Positions 41,308 to 52,087 of a stretch of 64,000 nucleotides of DNA are shown one piece after another. The stretch lies in the NCBI GenBank assembly GCA_017354895.1, contig CP071494.1, positions 806,001 to 870,000 on the forward strand. Reading direction: 5' to 3'. The DNA comes from Podospora comata (taxonomy: Eukaryota > Ascomycota > Sordariomycetes > Sordariales > Podosporaceae). Under the pieces are notes generated by a model. That model worked only from the letters and a program-made list of their open reading frames with translations, had not been told where the DNA came from and made no database searches. Every line of letters begins with the position of its first letter. Positions within the stretch are counted from its first letter, which is position 1. Both the position numbers and the translations under genes were made by a program.

Positions 41308-44063
41308 TCAAGTCGAGGGTTTCTGCGGCAATGTGGCTGGGTTGCCGTAGTTCGGTAGGTGGCTATATGTCTGCTGTCCTGGCGGCCCGTTGGACTTGGG
41401 TGCCATGTGTGGTGGACCGCCCATATGCTGCGGCGCATGCGGGGGCATGCCGTGCAGAGGTTGATGCACATTGTGGTACTGCGTCATGGAGGCGTTGGAG
41501 CTCTGTCTCGTCATACTGTAGGCACCGGGCACCGGCCCATAACCGGGCTGCGGCATTGGCTGCGGAATCGGCTGCTGGTACCCGGCGTAACTCAAGTGAG
41601 GTGAGTTGAACTGAGGATGCGGACTGCCGTGGTGAGAGCTTGTTCCTCCATATGGCCCAGCAGGCGGCGGCGTAGACTGCTGCATGGGGATTCCGCCGCC
41701 GGGCACAAAAGACTGCGTCTTTGGGTTGAAGGACTGACGGCTGTAGCTCCCAGGAATTGGATGCTGGCTCTTGGGATCGTTGGGGTTGACATTGACAGGA
41801 AGCTGTCCAAAGGCATAAGGAATCCCAGCATGGCCAGGAACAGGGCTCCCCCGCGGAGGCGGATAAGCACCCTGAGTGAAGGCTGGGGGCTGTTGAGGTT
41901 GAGGTTGGGGCTGCGCCTGGGGTTGTGGTTGTTGCGGCCATGCTGGCTGCTGAATGGCCGGGACAGGAGCGTTGTACATCGGCCCGGCCACTAGGGGGGC
42001 ATTAGGAGCCTGGTAGGCCGGCTGAGGTGGCAGTGGAGCTCTTGGTTGTGGTCCAGCCGGAGTCTGATACTAGGCCGCAGTTAGCAAGGGAGGTGTTGGT
42101 TGAAGAGAGCATACACGGAACGTACGGTCTGAGGCACGGCATTGTAATGAGGAGGATATCCATTGCCAGGCATCATCTGGGGAGGATGCGGTTGGCCAGG
42201 TCCATACATGGGCTGCATGGTGGTCTGATACACCGGTTGTGGCGGCTGTTGCTGCTGGTATTGCCCGTTGAACTGAGGTGCAGCGACCTGATAATACTGA
42301 GGCCCTGCAGCCGCCCAGGTAGGTTGTTGGGGCCCGCACCAAGCAACGAACTGCGAGCGAGACTCAAAGCCCTCGTTATCATCTCGTCGTTGCTTGTTGA
42401 CCTTTCTTTTTCCACCGTTGACTCTATCCTTGGCGGAAACAGAGCTGGCACGAGAGACACCATTACTGTCCTCGCCATCTGCACTGTTGTCAGCAGACGG
42501 TCATGCGGCGCGCGGCAAACAAACGTACCTTGGTTCTGATTCTCCTTATTTTCACTACTTCCAAAAATGCGTTGACGGGTTTTGTTGTACGCCTCTTCTC
42601 GCTCCTCTCGCGTCATCCTGCAGGGCTGGGGGTCAGACAACATAGCTCTCTTCAATCACAAACATGTACACTTACTTCTCCCGAGGGACAGACTTGTCCT
42701 TGCCATCGCTGCCAGCTTCCGAGGTTGGCTTAGAGGGAGCCGCACTTGGGGGGCCAAACTCTCCATCCTCACCCCGACGCATGATCTTTCGCGGCATCAC
42801 GGCGGGTGCCGGAGAACTGCTATTAGGAGTGTTTGCTGCAATACTAGACAGAGAGGGAGGGATCCGGCAGAAGGGCGTCCTAAAGATACGCACCGCCCCA
42901 GCTTGGGACTCGAAGGAGTGTGTCATATGGTAGTAGTCTGCCAGTTTATGCATCAGCATTCTGCAGAATGAGTTGCTTGGAGGCAGGTCCATGAAAGGCT
43001 CTCTGTCGGGTACAACGTCAGCAATGTCGGGAACAGTCGGCAAGGGGGAAACTGCGTACTTTGAATCCTGTACGAATTCGATCACCTGCTGTTCCAATCG
43101 CAAAAGAAAGATGCGGTCCTTGTGGGACTGCATAGCTTCCAACAGCTTCTCGTCTGGGTGTTGGCTCAGGAAGCCGTTTGCCATCCCATCAGGCGCGACT
43201 GCTCCGCTGACAAGAGGCAGCTTCGCATCTGAGGTAAGCTGCTTGTCGGAGACACCACTTTGGGGGGTGACGATTCCCTGGTTTTTGTTACCAACCAGGC
43301 CATGGTGGGCAGTCGCTGCTCGTGATGGCATGTCGCCGATCTGGATGCGGTGAATGCGAGCGGCCACGTCTGAGCCCATGCGCGAGCTGGCCATGTAGGA
43401 GCCGCGGATGGAAAACGCATCGTCGTCCTCGGCCGCAGCCTTCACGCTGGCACTGTCATCAGGACGCAGCGATTCCTTCTCGTCTAGAGCGAATGTGGTC
43501 CCGGATGTGATACTTTTGCCGTCAAGACTGGGCGGCTTCGTTCCAAGCTCGGAATTCGAGTCTGCTCGTTGCGAAACGTCGTCGGCTGGTGTTTGGCCGT
43601 TGCTGGCTCTGCTTGACCTTTCCACGGCGCCGGACAGAGACCCGTTGGCCACAACGACATTAGACGGTGACGCCTCGAGCTTCAAATCCTTCAACCCCTC
43701 AACAACCTTGGCATCCATGGACTGAGCCGTGCTGGCCATCTTCTGCGCAGCTGGTGAAATGTTCGATTCCGAGGTCGACATTTCGAGCGCGGGGTTGGCC
43801 GTGACTACTGGCGGAACCGGAACATCGACGCTCTTGGTGGTCTCCCTTTTCTCCTTGGGCGGCGATGGACCTGGTGATTTCACAATGGTAGTAGTGGTGG
43901 AAATGTCCTTGGACGCTGATGCAGCGGCAACCTGAAAGCAATCACTTATCAGCAAACATGTTCTGCGGCTTCAACAAGAGGCGGCGGACAAAGGTTCAGG
44001 GCATACTCTTGCAAACGACAGTCGCTGGTTATCGGTCACTACAGCAGAGGGAATGGCCGTCAT
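41308..44063 (-). CDS. R3H and SUZ domain RNA-binding protein, five exons
   Basis: Exons in coding order are 44063-44007, 43931-42676, 42617-42529, 42478-42126 and 42069-41308. The introns, all GT-AG, are 44006-43932, 42675-42618, 42528-42479 and 42125-42070. The product has 838 residues. The acceptor TGCAG before 42478 was chosen over the earlier CAG because only it keeps the frame DGEDSNGVSRASS. The start is MTAIPSAVVTDNQRLSFAR. A disordered region runs to ~280. The R3H domain follows at ~289-370 (DRIFLLRLEQQVIEFV; NSFCRMLMHKLADYYHMTHS). The SUZ motif, PRKIMRRGEDGEFGPPS up to EEREEAYNKTRQRIFG, spans two exons. The C-terminal ~350 residues are Gln/Pro/Tyr/Gly-rich and prion-like. Relatives bind single-stranded nucleic acid in mRNA control. 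Confidence 0.88.
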
Positions 44064-45566
44064 CGTGCGACCTTTGTTCTAACGTGCGCAAATAGAAAAT
44101 TCGTGTCTGCCTATGTATCGAAGTTTCCGAAGACAAACGAAAATGCAGATGGTTTCGGTCCAAGAAGTGTCAGGCGGGGGAGGCCGGTTGACTTCGTAGG
44201 GCAGAAAGCAGAAGAGTGGCGGTCCGGCAGAAAGACGAAATCAAGAAATGAAACGGAGCAGAGCTGTCAAGAGCGAAGGAAGTGCGTCGGTATTAATCAT
44301 CGTTGGTCTTTGTGGCCGTGATCGCAGGAAGGGGTCTGTCTGTCTGCTGGATGAGGGCGACGACGATTAGATCGATCCAGGGGCGGGATGTGATGGTTGA
44401 GCTTTTGTGCACTCCAGGTGGCTACCTTATCGCAGGACTGCACAGGTGCCCGTCGTTGTCCGACCGTCGGCGCTCCAGACGTCTGTACTGTGTGTCTGGG
44501 GTTCTCGACACAGGGAAGCCACAATTGGGCAGTTTGAAGAAGGGCAGATGGCTCGGCCGGGTGAGGGGCGGTGGTGGGAGGATTTCCAGCGTCCGACAAG
44601 TCGTTGTGGTTGCACGAGGAAATCCGGTGAGGAGGCTTCCAGGGTTGCAGGTGCACCTTCTCTCTTTTTGCCCGCTGGAGCCAGTGGCAGCGGTTTGTCA
44701 GGCAAGCGGGCCGGCCCCGGTTTTATTTTATAGGCGGAGCTACCAAACAAACAAACCCGGACTTCTCAACGACCCAGGGTTATGCAGCTGACTTTCCTTT
44801 GCGCAGCTGCGCCGGCCATGCTGAATTATCAGCAATGCAAGTGCCCGAGCACAAACCGGATCCAAAGCAGGCGTTGATGACATTGGGTCGGAGGGGAGGC
44901 ATCATTTGGGGGACTTTTTGCTGTCAGCGCTCAGGCCGCCAGACCCCATCTAAGTTGACCAATCATCCACACATCCTCATCCCCGTCAACCTTGAGTCTC
45001 GATTCCAGCGCCACGGCCCCCATGTGTGCAGTTTGCAGATGCCCACGTCACGATGTTTATGAGCAGTGGTATCGGCAGCTGGAATAGTAGTGCTGTTGTC
45101 CTCACGATGTTGTTGCTTCAAACATTCCTTGTGACATGCTTTAGCTCCCTGATAGTCCCCTGATATGTGGTAAAAGTGTATCTAACCCTAACCCCAACCC
45201 GAGCAACACCCGCAAGCATGTTGCACTGGCTTCACAGTGCTTGGCAACCAACTCAACTTCAACTTCGCGACAGCGCGTTTCTACACCATCGCAGCCACAA
45301 GCAGGAAAAGAATTCAAAGGCACAACCGTCTCACAGATTCTACTAGCAACCGACTTCTCGAATTTGATCATCACAAAGAGCGGCTTGACATTCAGGTGCA
45401 GCCTTCATACCTATCAACCGCCGCATCATCGCCAAATTTTCACTTCATCTTAACAATTCGGCCGCTCAGCTTGCAACTCAATCATCCACTGATATCCCAA
45501 ACTTGGCATCAACCGTTTCATCGACCACAACACCAGTCTGCATCTTTCTCACGATTCAAGATCACC
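44064..45566. promoter_or_regulatory. Divergent region between R3H gene and zinc-knuckle gene
   Basis: This 1.5-kb stretch has no recognised gene; frames up to 162 codons lack domains. A telobox-like CTAACCCTAACCCC lies at 45182-45195, ~370 bp before the zinc-knuckle ATG. Confidence 0.5.
45182..45195 (-). promoter_or_regulatory. Telobox-like CCCTAA motif upstream of zinc-knuckle gene
   Basis: CTAACCCTAACCCC, two telomere-type units, is followed by CAACCC. Function is inferred from position only. Confidence 0.35.
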
Positions 45567-46585
45567 ATGTGGCGCAGAAGCGGTCCTTCCAAAGCGACAT
45601 CGACAAACGTCCAGTGCCAAAAATGTCTTAAACGAGATACGTACTTTTCATTTCACCGAAACTATTTCCATTTCCCCCATCTAACACTCACAGCACGGCA
45701 CTATTCCTACGAATGCAAAGCTTCAGCCCAGGAGCGGCCGTATATTCCCCGACCCTCACGAACTCAGCAGCTGTTCAACCCCAAGCTCCAACCCAAGCTT
45801 ACCAATGCTGTCCCGGATGACATTGAGAAGAAGTAAGCTCCCACTACCTGAGTCCACTAACCTCAAATGCCTAACTGTCCCACAGGAAGGGCGTAGCCGA
45901 TAAGATCCTCGCTGAAAAGGAGGCCGAGCGTGCCAGGAAGCGAGAGCTGGAAAGGGACGAGGAAGAAGAACTGTCCGTAAAGGGTTCACCGCCCCCACGG
46001 CGGCACAGGTCGCCATCTTACGACTCCGTATCCAGCATCTCGACCAGGTCCCCTTCTCCAGCCCCAAGGCGCAGTCCCAGTCCCCCAAGAAGAGAACGGA
46101 TCAGCCGCGATATGGAGTTGTCTCCCCGTGGACATCCGGTTCGTCCACGATCTCTAAGCCCGGAGGAGCGCTATTCTAGGGAACCGTCAGCCATTCCGGA
46201 GAGAGATTACCCGCCTCGGCGACGTTCACCTTCGCCGAGCCAGGCCCATTCACCCAGGCGCCATCGCGACTTTGACGATGAGCCTGAGCCTGAGCGTGCC
46301 CCTCGGCATGCGCCGCCCGGCAGAGACGCCGAACATGACTCGCACAGACGTCGGGGCTACTCGAGATCCAGGTCGAGATCTCCTGCGCGTTCTCCACCAA
46401 GGCGCGATGGGAGAGGCCGCAGTGATGGTCCTCGGAACCGGTTCAGGGACAGGGACGATGACCACCCCAGAGAAAGAAATGCACCGCCAGCCCAGCAGCG
46501 GGCACCTCCGCCGCCGCGCGAGAGGAGTCTGAGTCCCTTCAGCAAGAGGTTGGCGCTGACACAGTCGATGAATATGGGTAGATAG
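45567..46585 (+). CDS. Zinc-knuckle (ZCCHC10-like) RS-rich protein
   Basis: Start MWRRSGPSKATSTNVQCQKCLKRD at ATG 45567. The intron 45833-45885 (GTAAGC...CCACAG, 53 nt, CTAAC branch site) is clear and the last exon is 45886-46585. As read, the product has 321 residues. The CCHC knuckle is C-x2-C (CQKC) followed by HYSYECK, but 19 residues (TYFSFHRNYFHFPHLTLTA and flanks) lie between them. That piece looks like an unspliced intron (GTACTT at 45641 and CTAACACTCACAG ending at 45693), but those borders give 53 nt and break the frame, so the structure is left open. Conserved ASAQERPYIPRPSRTQQLFNP follows. The second half is an Arg/Ser-rich domain with many SPSP/RRSPSP units, typical of splicing-linked proteins. 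Confidence 0.8.
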
Positions 46586-46650
46586 ATTGCAATAATTAGA
46601 GCGAATCAAATCTGGGTATCATATGCCTACTTTTTTTCTCTGCAAAACCA

Positions 46651-47325
46651 TCAAGCAACAATTTCGTCTTGCTCATCAAGCCGTCGGGCCAACCCCAACT
46701 CCTCATCCTCCGCCTCCTTTTCTCTCCTGGCCTCTTCCTCTTCCTCCCGTTCACGTAGTTTAATCCCCTCCACAATCGCCGCCCCGTCCAGCATCCCATC
46801 CGCCTCCTTATCCTCACTTTCCTTGCTTCCCCTGTGACTCTCCTCGGCAACCTTCTTCTTCTCGGCTAATCGTTCTCTGACCATCCTCGCAATGGCATTA
46901 TCCGTCCTCACATTCAGCACCTCCATCTTGGCGTTCAACTCTCTCTTCAGATCCCAGTTTGGTTTTTTGGGTTGGAGCTTGAAGAGGTCGATGCCCTTTT
47001 CTGCCGCCTGGGCTGAGTCGATGGCGGCTTGGCGGTTTGCTTCGTCTTGGAGGTCTGCGGCTTGTTCTTCGAGGGTGGGTGCCTCGAGGGAGAGGGTGGG
47101 GGGGGCTTCGAAGCCGAGTTTGGGGCCTTTGGTTTCGGGGTCGTAGTTGCGGCCGGAGAGGTGGAGGTGGGAGACTTGTTTTGTTGGGGGGGATTGGGAG
47201 CGGGAAGGGGAAGGGGCTTCGTCTGATGGGGAGGGTGAGGGTTGTTTGCGTTTTAGGGATTTGAGTTTTGCGAGGCGGGCTTTGCGGTCGTCAGTTGCTG
47301 CTGCGAGGGTGGCGTGGGAGGACAT
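46651..47325 (-). CDS. Cwf18/CCDC12-type pre-mRNA splicing factor
   Basis: This is a single exon of 224 residues starting at ATG 47325 (MSSHATLAAATDDRKARLAK). N-terminal KARLAKLKSLKRKQ, NYDPETKGPKLGFEAPPT and DLFKLQPKKPNWDLKRELNA with KMEVLNVRTDNAIARMVRER are the conserved blocks of the cwf18/CCDC12 family, a spliceosome (NineTeen/Prp19-linked) component. The C-terminal ~60 residues are a charged Glu/Lys coiled coil. It converges on the RS-rich zinc-knuckle gene with only 65 bp between stop codons. Confidence 0.92.
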   Translation of the reverse strand: MSSHATLAAATDDRKARLAKLKSLKRKQPSPSPSDEAPSPSRSQSPPTKQVSHLHLSGRNYDPETKGPKLGFEAPPTLSLEAPTLEEQAADLQDEANRQAAIDSAQAAEKGIDLFKLQPKKPNWDLKRELNAKMEVLNVRTDNAIARMVRERLAEKKKVAEESHRGSKESEDKEADGMLDGAAIVEGIKLREREEEEEARREKEAEDEELGLARRLDEQDEIVA

Positions 47326-47824
47326 TTTTGTTGTGGTGTGGTGGTGGTTTTTCGGAGGGAATTGATGTTTCTGGTGTTGTTTGACCGCGAATTGGTTCGA
47401 GGTACACAGTCGCGCCGCCTGTGAACAATTTCCAGTGGAGGATGATGTTGGATGTGGGTCCCGGACAGCGGACAGGGAAGCTTTCGACAGGGTTGGGGGG
47501 TTTGCGTGCCGAGAGGTGGGCTGCCGCTCGTTGCCGGCCGGGAGCTCTGCAGCCCCTCGCAATGCCGATTTTTTTTTTGGGAGCTGGATGACTTTCTCAT
47601 CGTGATAAGAGAGACATTTCGGAGACGGCACCGGCGACCAGCGACCGGCGAACCCCCCTGAACAAATCGCTCGGGATTGCCAGTCCAACCACAACATGCC
47701 CAACCTCGACGACGAATTTGACGCATGACGACCGCACCCCACGTCCTCCCGCCCGATTCTCATGGCGCGCGACTGCATCCCGCGCCGTCGCAGAGGCACC
47801 ACAATCGTCTAGTCGCATCCGGGG
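47326..47824. promoter_or_regulatory. Divergent promoter between Cwf18 and the PPR gene
   Basis: These 499 bases separate two start codons. No other gene is seen. Confidence 0.55.
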
Positions 47825-50800
47825 ATGATACTGCGGGCCGGCTTGGTCGGCCGATCATGTCTGGCTCGCGCCTGTCAACGTCGGTCCCAGATACCCCTTA
47901 TACACCCCTTGCTGCCGCCACCACCAATATCCCATACATCGAGAGTGCAGAGGTCAGAGCAACTGCTGGCCCAGCTCGCCCGAGATGCGCCCTTCACCAC
48001 TACCACCAGATTGTCCTTCCAGAGCGACGACTCAGATATCATTCCGCCATGGGAGAAGCCTTTGGGAAAGGTCGACAGTCATATGAGCCCCGATGACATG
48101 GAGGAAACAGCCAAGGCGAATCCAGATCGTGCGAACAATGTCAGCGAGACATCGCCAGAAACAACACCAGTTCCCTCTTCACTGGGACCGGAGGAAATAG
48201 AAAGGAACTATGCGAGCACAGCTGAGCCTGGGGTGGCTAGCCACACGTTCAATGCTGCGGATCGGGACAATCAAGTACCCCAACTTGAACCCTACCGTTT
48301 CGCCGAGAGGGGAGGAAAGCTCGCTTGGGGTCCAGGTCACAGGGGCAACTGGTTGGACTCATGGGAGGCCAGGTTCCGGCCGCTGTACAGAGCCCTGAAG
48401 TCAGGGCGCGCCTATTCACGCATGTTGGCCGATGTGGAGGATTTCCCTGACTGGGGAAAAACAGAGATGCTTTTCGAGGCAGCCGAAATCGAGCAGGGGG
48501 AGTTTAAGGAGCGCCACTGCGGATTTGGCAACGTAGATGAGTACATGGCGAAATGGATGGACTCGATGCTCTACCTGCTCCGCTACGACCCAGAGCTGGC
48601 TCCTAAATTTCTCCGGGCGACTTTTGAGGGGTTTCTGACGCCGAGGTGGGCGGTGAATGATACGGCTGAGTTCCTTGCCAAATGGTGCTCATTGTCTCGC
48701 TCAAGCAAAAAGACTACGCATGAGCTCGCCGAAACGATCTGTCATATTCTGCGGACTCGCACTCTATACATGCTCGAGTTCACCCAACAAACGCTGTTTC
48801 TTCTGACAAGAGATATGGAGGCCGAAGCTCTGTGGAATCTGTATCGGGACCTGCTGCAGTACTCTCACCCGCTTCACCCCTACACTTGGTACACTATAGC
48901 CCGTCGTCTTTCTCGGGATCCGAGGTACAAGTCCAGGGCGTTGGATCTGCTGGAGGAAGCCATCACCAGCGGCGAGCTCCACAGCGACGCGCCCCTGACC
49001 ATGATGCTCAGCACATGCATCCTGGACTTTCAAGGTGTGGAAGACGGCCATTTAGAGCAGTCTGGGCGGCTGCGCCGGGAGCTGACCACGCGGTTGCTCA
49101 ACCTGATCACGCCTAACAAGTATACATACAGTGTCATGGTCCGAGGCATGCGAGCCACTGGTGACTACCAGGGAGCGTGGACCATCTACCAGATCATGAT
49201 TGATCAGGGCATTGAGCCTGAGCAGTTCATCTTCTCCAACTTGCTAAACGTGGCAAAGCGCACCAACACCATCGAGCCTGTGCTCCAGACCCTGGAAGAG
49301 CTTGTTCCCGAGGCGCTGAAGAGCAGGCACATCTGGAACGACATCATCGACTCTGTTTTGGTGATATCTCGGCAGCACGACCTCCAGCTGAAGGAGGAAG
49401 GCCAACGGAATGCGCATGCTGCGTTGACGTTCCGGGCCCTGCTGCTGGTCTATGCAAGGTTCTATCGGTACAAGGAACTCCAGTCTCTTATCCCTGTCAG
49501 GCTGGGGCCGCCGTATGAGACAAAAGAGCAGGTTTTTGCAACTGCGACCTCGGATATGGATGTTGTCTTTTTGCGAAAGATTGATCTCATCCTCGAGCGC
49601 CTTCCTGAGCGGGTTGAGAAACCGGCGGTTCCGGGGTCGGATGTCATTAGCATTATGCTCAGGGGGTACACACGAGCGGTTTGGAAGGCGGGAGAGGTTA
49701 TCAGCTTTTACAAGCGGCTCAGGGCGAAGCTTATGCAGGGACAATACACCGTGTGTCAGATTTGTCGGGAGCAGGACAGCCGAGTGCATGATGCTATCTT
49801 GGGCTCGTTGCTCAAGATTCCAAAGTGGAACAATGTCGCGTGGGCTCCTGCGGAGAACTCCAAGAGAGCGGCGGAGAGCCGTGATGCGTTGCAGGCGGGT
49901 TTTGGTATTTTGGAGGATATGATTGAGGGTGCCATGTGTGCGGAGAGGGTGTTGAAGGAGGAAGAGGAGGAAGAGCTGTTGGCGAAGAGGATGGCGGATG
50001 ATGACTCGCCTGCTGATGAGGAGGCGGTGCGGACTATCGAGAGTGTCCTGCCAAGTCAGGAGGATGCTGTCTTGTCGGAACAAGAGCCTTTGCTGATCGA
50101 GAGGGGCGATGGTCTACCAACTGAAGATTCAGCAGCTCAAGATATAATGACCGAAGAACATATTTTAGTCGAACATCCACCACCCGAAGAAGAGCACCGG
50201 CCAGCTGAAGAAGATTACCTACCGCCCTCAGAAGAAAACCTGCCAACGAAAGATTACCTTTCGCCCTCAGAAGAAAACCTGTCGACGGAAGTAAACCTGC
50301 CAACGAAAGAAAACCTGCCAGCCCAAGATGGCTTGCCTGTCAAAGATGACCAACCTGTCGAAGAGCAGTACTTACCTGCCGAGGAAGACCTACAGCCAAC
50401 TGAGGACGAAGCCCAAGAAGAACCGCTTCTCACCACCGACCAGCCTCAAGAACCCACCGAACCACCACCCTTATCCGAACCTTCGAAACCATCACCCCCA
50501 GAACAACCCCGACAATCAGCCCCCTCACCCCAGCAACTCCTCCCTCTCCTCGACCCAGACCTCGTCACCCCCCTCCACCCGGCCCCCCGCCCAGGCGCAG
50601 GCTGGCCCTCTTTCAAAGCCCAGCAGGCCCAATGGGCGGCCTTCCACAAAGACGAAACGTACCTCTACTCCATGTCGCCCGCCCCGACAATCTACACCTT
50701 TAATATTCTCTTGTCGGGCGTCATCCGCGCCTCCCGCTCCATCACCAACGTCAAAGACTGCATCAAGCAGGCAGAAGACTGGATAAAGTACCTTGCCGAC

Positions 50801-51283
50801 CACAACCTCCAGCCCAATTATCACACCTGGGCTATTTTGGTCAGGAACTGGTCGCGGCAGCAGCGGCCCGGCGCGGTGGCGTGGGCGATGAAGAAGATGG
50901 AGGAGGCGGGGTTTAGGGCTAATAACAAGATGATGGAGGAGTTGCAGTTGTTGAGGGATAAGGAGAGGGCGTGGAGGGAGCTGGAGAGGTTGATGGAGGA
51001 GGATCTGGGGAGGGAGAAGGAGGGGGGAGGGAAGGGGTGGGAAAGGGAGGAGGGGTGGGACAGGTTGGGGAGGATTGTGAAGGAGCAGGAGGAGAGGAGG
51101 AGGAAGTTGGAATTTGAGTTGGTGGTGGAGGATGAGATGTATGGGAATGAGGTTTATCGTGACGGGAGGGGGGGGGAGAAGGAGGAGAGTGATTGGGATA
51201 TGTTTGTGAAGAGGGTGGAGGAGGATAGGAAGGGGGAGGAGAGGGAGAAGAGGGAGGGTGGGGGGGGGAAGGCGACGTTTTAA
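47825..51283 (+). CDS. Mitochondrial pentatricopeptide-repeat (PPR) protein
   Basis: This is a single exon of 1152 residues. The N-terminus MILRAGLVGRSCLARACQRR is basic and fits mitochondrial import. PPR-type helical pairs are seen around residue 430-500 (NKYTYSVMVRGMRATGDYQG, AWTIYQIMIDQGIEPEQFIF, NLLNVAKRTNTIEPVLQTL) and again near 955-1045 (TIYTFNILLSGVIRASRS, NYHTWAILVRNWSRQQRPGA). Between them lies a ~190-residue acidic insertion (about 710-900) with a degenerate 6-7-residue LPxEEN repeat and a Pro-rich end. The C-terminal ~110 residues are a Glu/Arg/Lys coiled coil. Proteins of this build bind mitochondrial transcripts (for example cox1 factors such as Pet309/CYA-5), but the target cannot be told. 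Confidence 0.85.
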   Translation: MILRAGLVGRSCLARACQRRSQIPLIHPLLPPPPISHTSRVQRSEQLLAQLARDAPFTTTTRLSFQSDDSDIIPPWEKPLGKVDSHMSPDDMEETAKANPDRANNVSETSPETTPVPSSLGPEEIERNYASTAEPGVASHTFNAADRDNQVPQLEPYRFAERGGKLAWGPGHRGNWLDSWEARFRPLYRALKSGRAYSRMLADVEDFPDWGKTEMLFEAAEIEQGEFKERHCGFGNVDEYMAKWMDSMLYLLRYDPELAPKFLRATFEGFLTPRWAVNDTAEFLAKWCSLSRSSKKTTHELAETICHILRTRTLYMLEFTQQTLFLLTRDMEAEALWNLYRDLLQYSHPLHPYTWYTIARRLSRDPRYKSRALDLLEEAITSGELHSDAPLTMMLSTCILDFQGVEDGHLEQSGRLRRELTTRLLNLITPNKYTYSVMVRGMRATGDYQGAWTIYQIMIDQGIEPEQFIFSNLLNVAKRTNTIEPVLQTLEELVPEALKSRHIWNDIIDSVLVISRQHDLQLKEEGQRNAHAALTFRALLLVYARFYRYKELQSLIPVRLGPPYETKEQVFATATSDMDVVFLRKIDLILERLPERVEKPAVPGSDVISIMLRGYTRAVWKAGEVISFYKRLRAKLMQGQYTVCQICREQDSRVHDAILGSLLKIPKWNNVAWAPAENSKRAAESRDALQAGFGILEDMIEGAMCAERVLKEEEEEELLAKRMADDDSPADEEAVRTIESVLPSQEDAVLSEQEPLLIERGDGLPTEDSAAQDIMTEEHILVEHPPPEEEHRPAEEDYLPPSEENLPTKDYLSPSEENLSTEVNLPTKENLPAQDGLPVKDDQPVEEQYLPAEEDLQPTEDEAQEEPLLTTDQPQEPTEPPPLSEPSKPSPPEQPRQSAPSPQQLLPLLDPDLVTPLHPAPRPGAGWPSFKAQQAQWAAFHKDETYLYSMSPAPTIYTFNILLSGVIRASRSITNVKDCIKQAEDWIKYLADHNLQPNYHTWAILVRNWSRQQRPGAVAWAMKKMEEAGFRANNKMMEELQLLRDKERAWRELERLMEEDLGREKEGGGKGWEREEGWDRLGRIVKEQEERRRKLEFELVVEDEMYGNEVYRDGRGGEKEESDWDMFVKRVEEDRKGEEREKREGGGGKATF
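50205..50400 (+). repeat. Degenerate 18-21-bp repeat coding for LPxEEN units
   Basis: AACCTG/TACCTG cores recur at about 50237, 50255, 50276, 50294, 50312, 50334, 50352 and 50373, mostly 18 or 21 bp apart, inside the acidic insertion of the PPR protein. Confidence 0.75.
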
Positions 51284-52087
51284 AAAATAAAAAAAAATAT
51301 AAAAAAAATAAAATAAAAAAAGGGGGGGGGAGTGTATATGTACTTGTATGAGAGAGTACAAAGATGTTGGGGGGTGTATATTATTTCAGATGTATATATG
51401 ATGATTAGAGCCTTGTTTATACTTGACTTTCAAGATATATTGGGGCTTTTTAGTAACGTTGATTGCGAAAAATTTTGAATCACAAAGAGATGGAAATCCC
51501 AGCTTTGAATTACCTCATCGCTAGCTTTTGATTCTTTCCATCCCAGCCTGAAATGGACACAGCAAGCTCGAAACAATAACTCCGAATGCTTGGATGGCTG
51601 GTCACAAGTGCTTGGATAGATATTAATGAAAGACATGTTCACAGCATTTGTCACGCAGTCCAAGGGGTCAGATGTTGACAGCAACAGAAACAAACAAGCT
51701 CTTGATATTTGAGCGTTGGGGTATCATTACAAGCAAAATACGCCCCCCCCCCTTTTCCACACAACTATCCCGACAAACGCCTCCAACCAATGCAAATATG
51801 CCTGTCCCTCCGGTATCAACGCCTAAAACGAATGCAACTAGGCCTCCCAGACATCCTTTGACGCCTCCATTAACCCCGGATATGCGTAGAACAGATGAAA
51901 ATTAGGCCTTCAAAAATGTCGAATAGGCCTCCCCCCCCCCCAAACATAAAACGACGCCTCAAACAAGTATAAACAGAAGCCTATCAGGCATGATTTGATG
52001 CCTCCCAACCAATCTTTTGATGCCTCAAACGAAAGAAAACAGGCCTCTCAAACATAAAAGAACGCGTCCCGGCTTATCTTTTGACGC
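51284..52087. other. Convergent intergenic region holding a 21-bp array
   Basis: An A-rich 3' flank (51284-51330) with a G8 run is followed by ordinary sequence to ~51735, then by the GCCT-core array described separately. No gene is seen. Confidence 0.6.
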
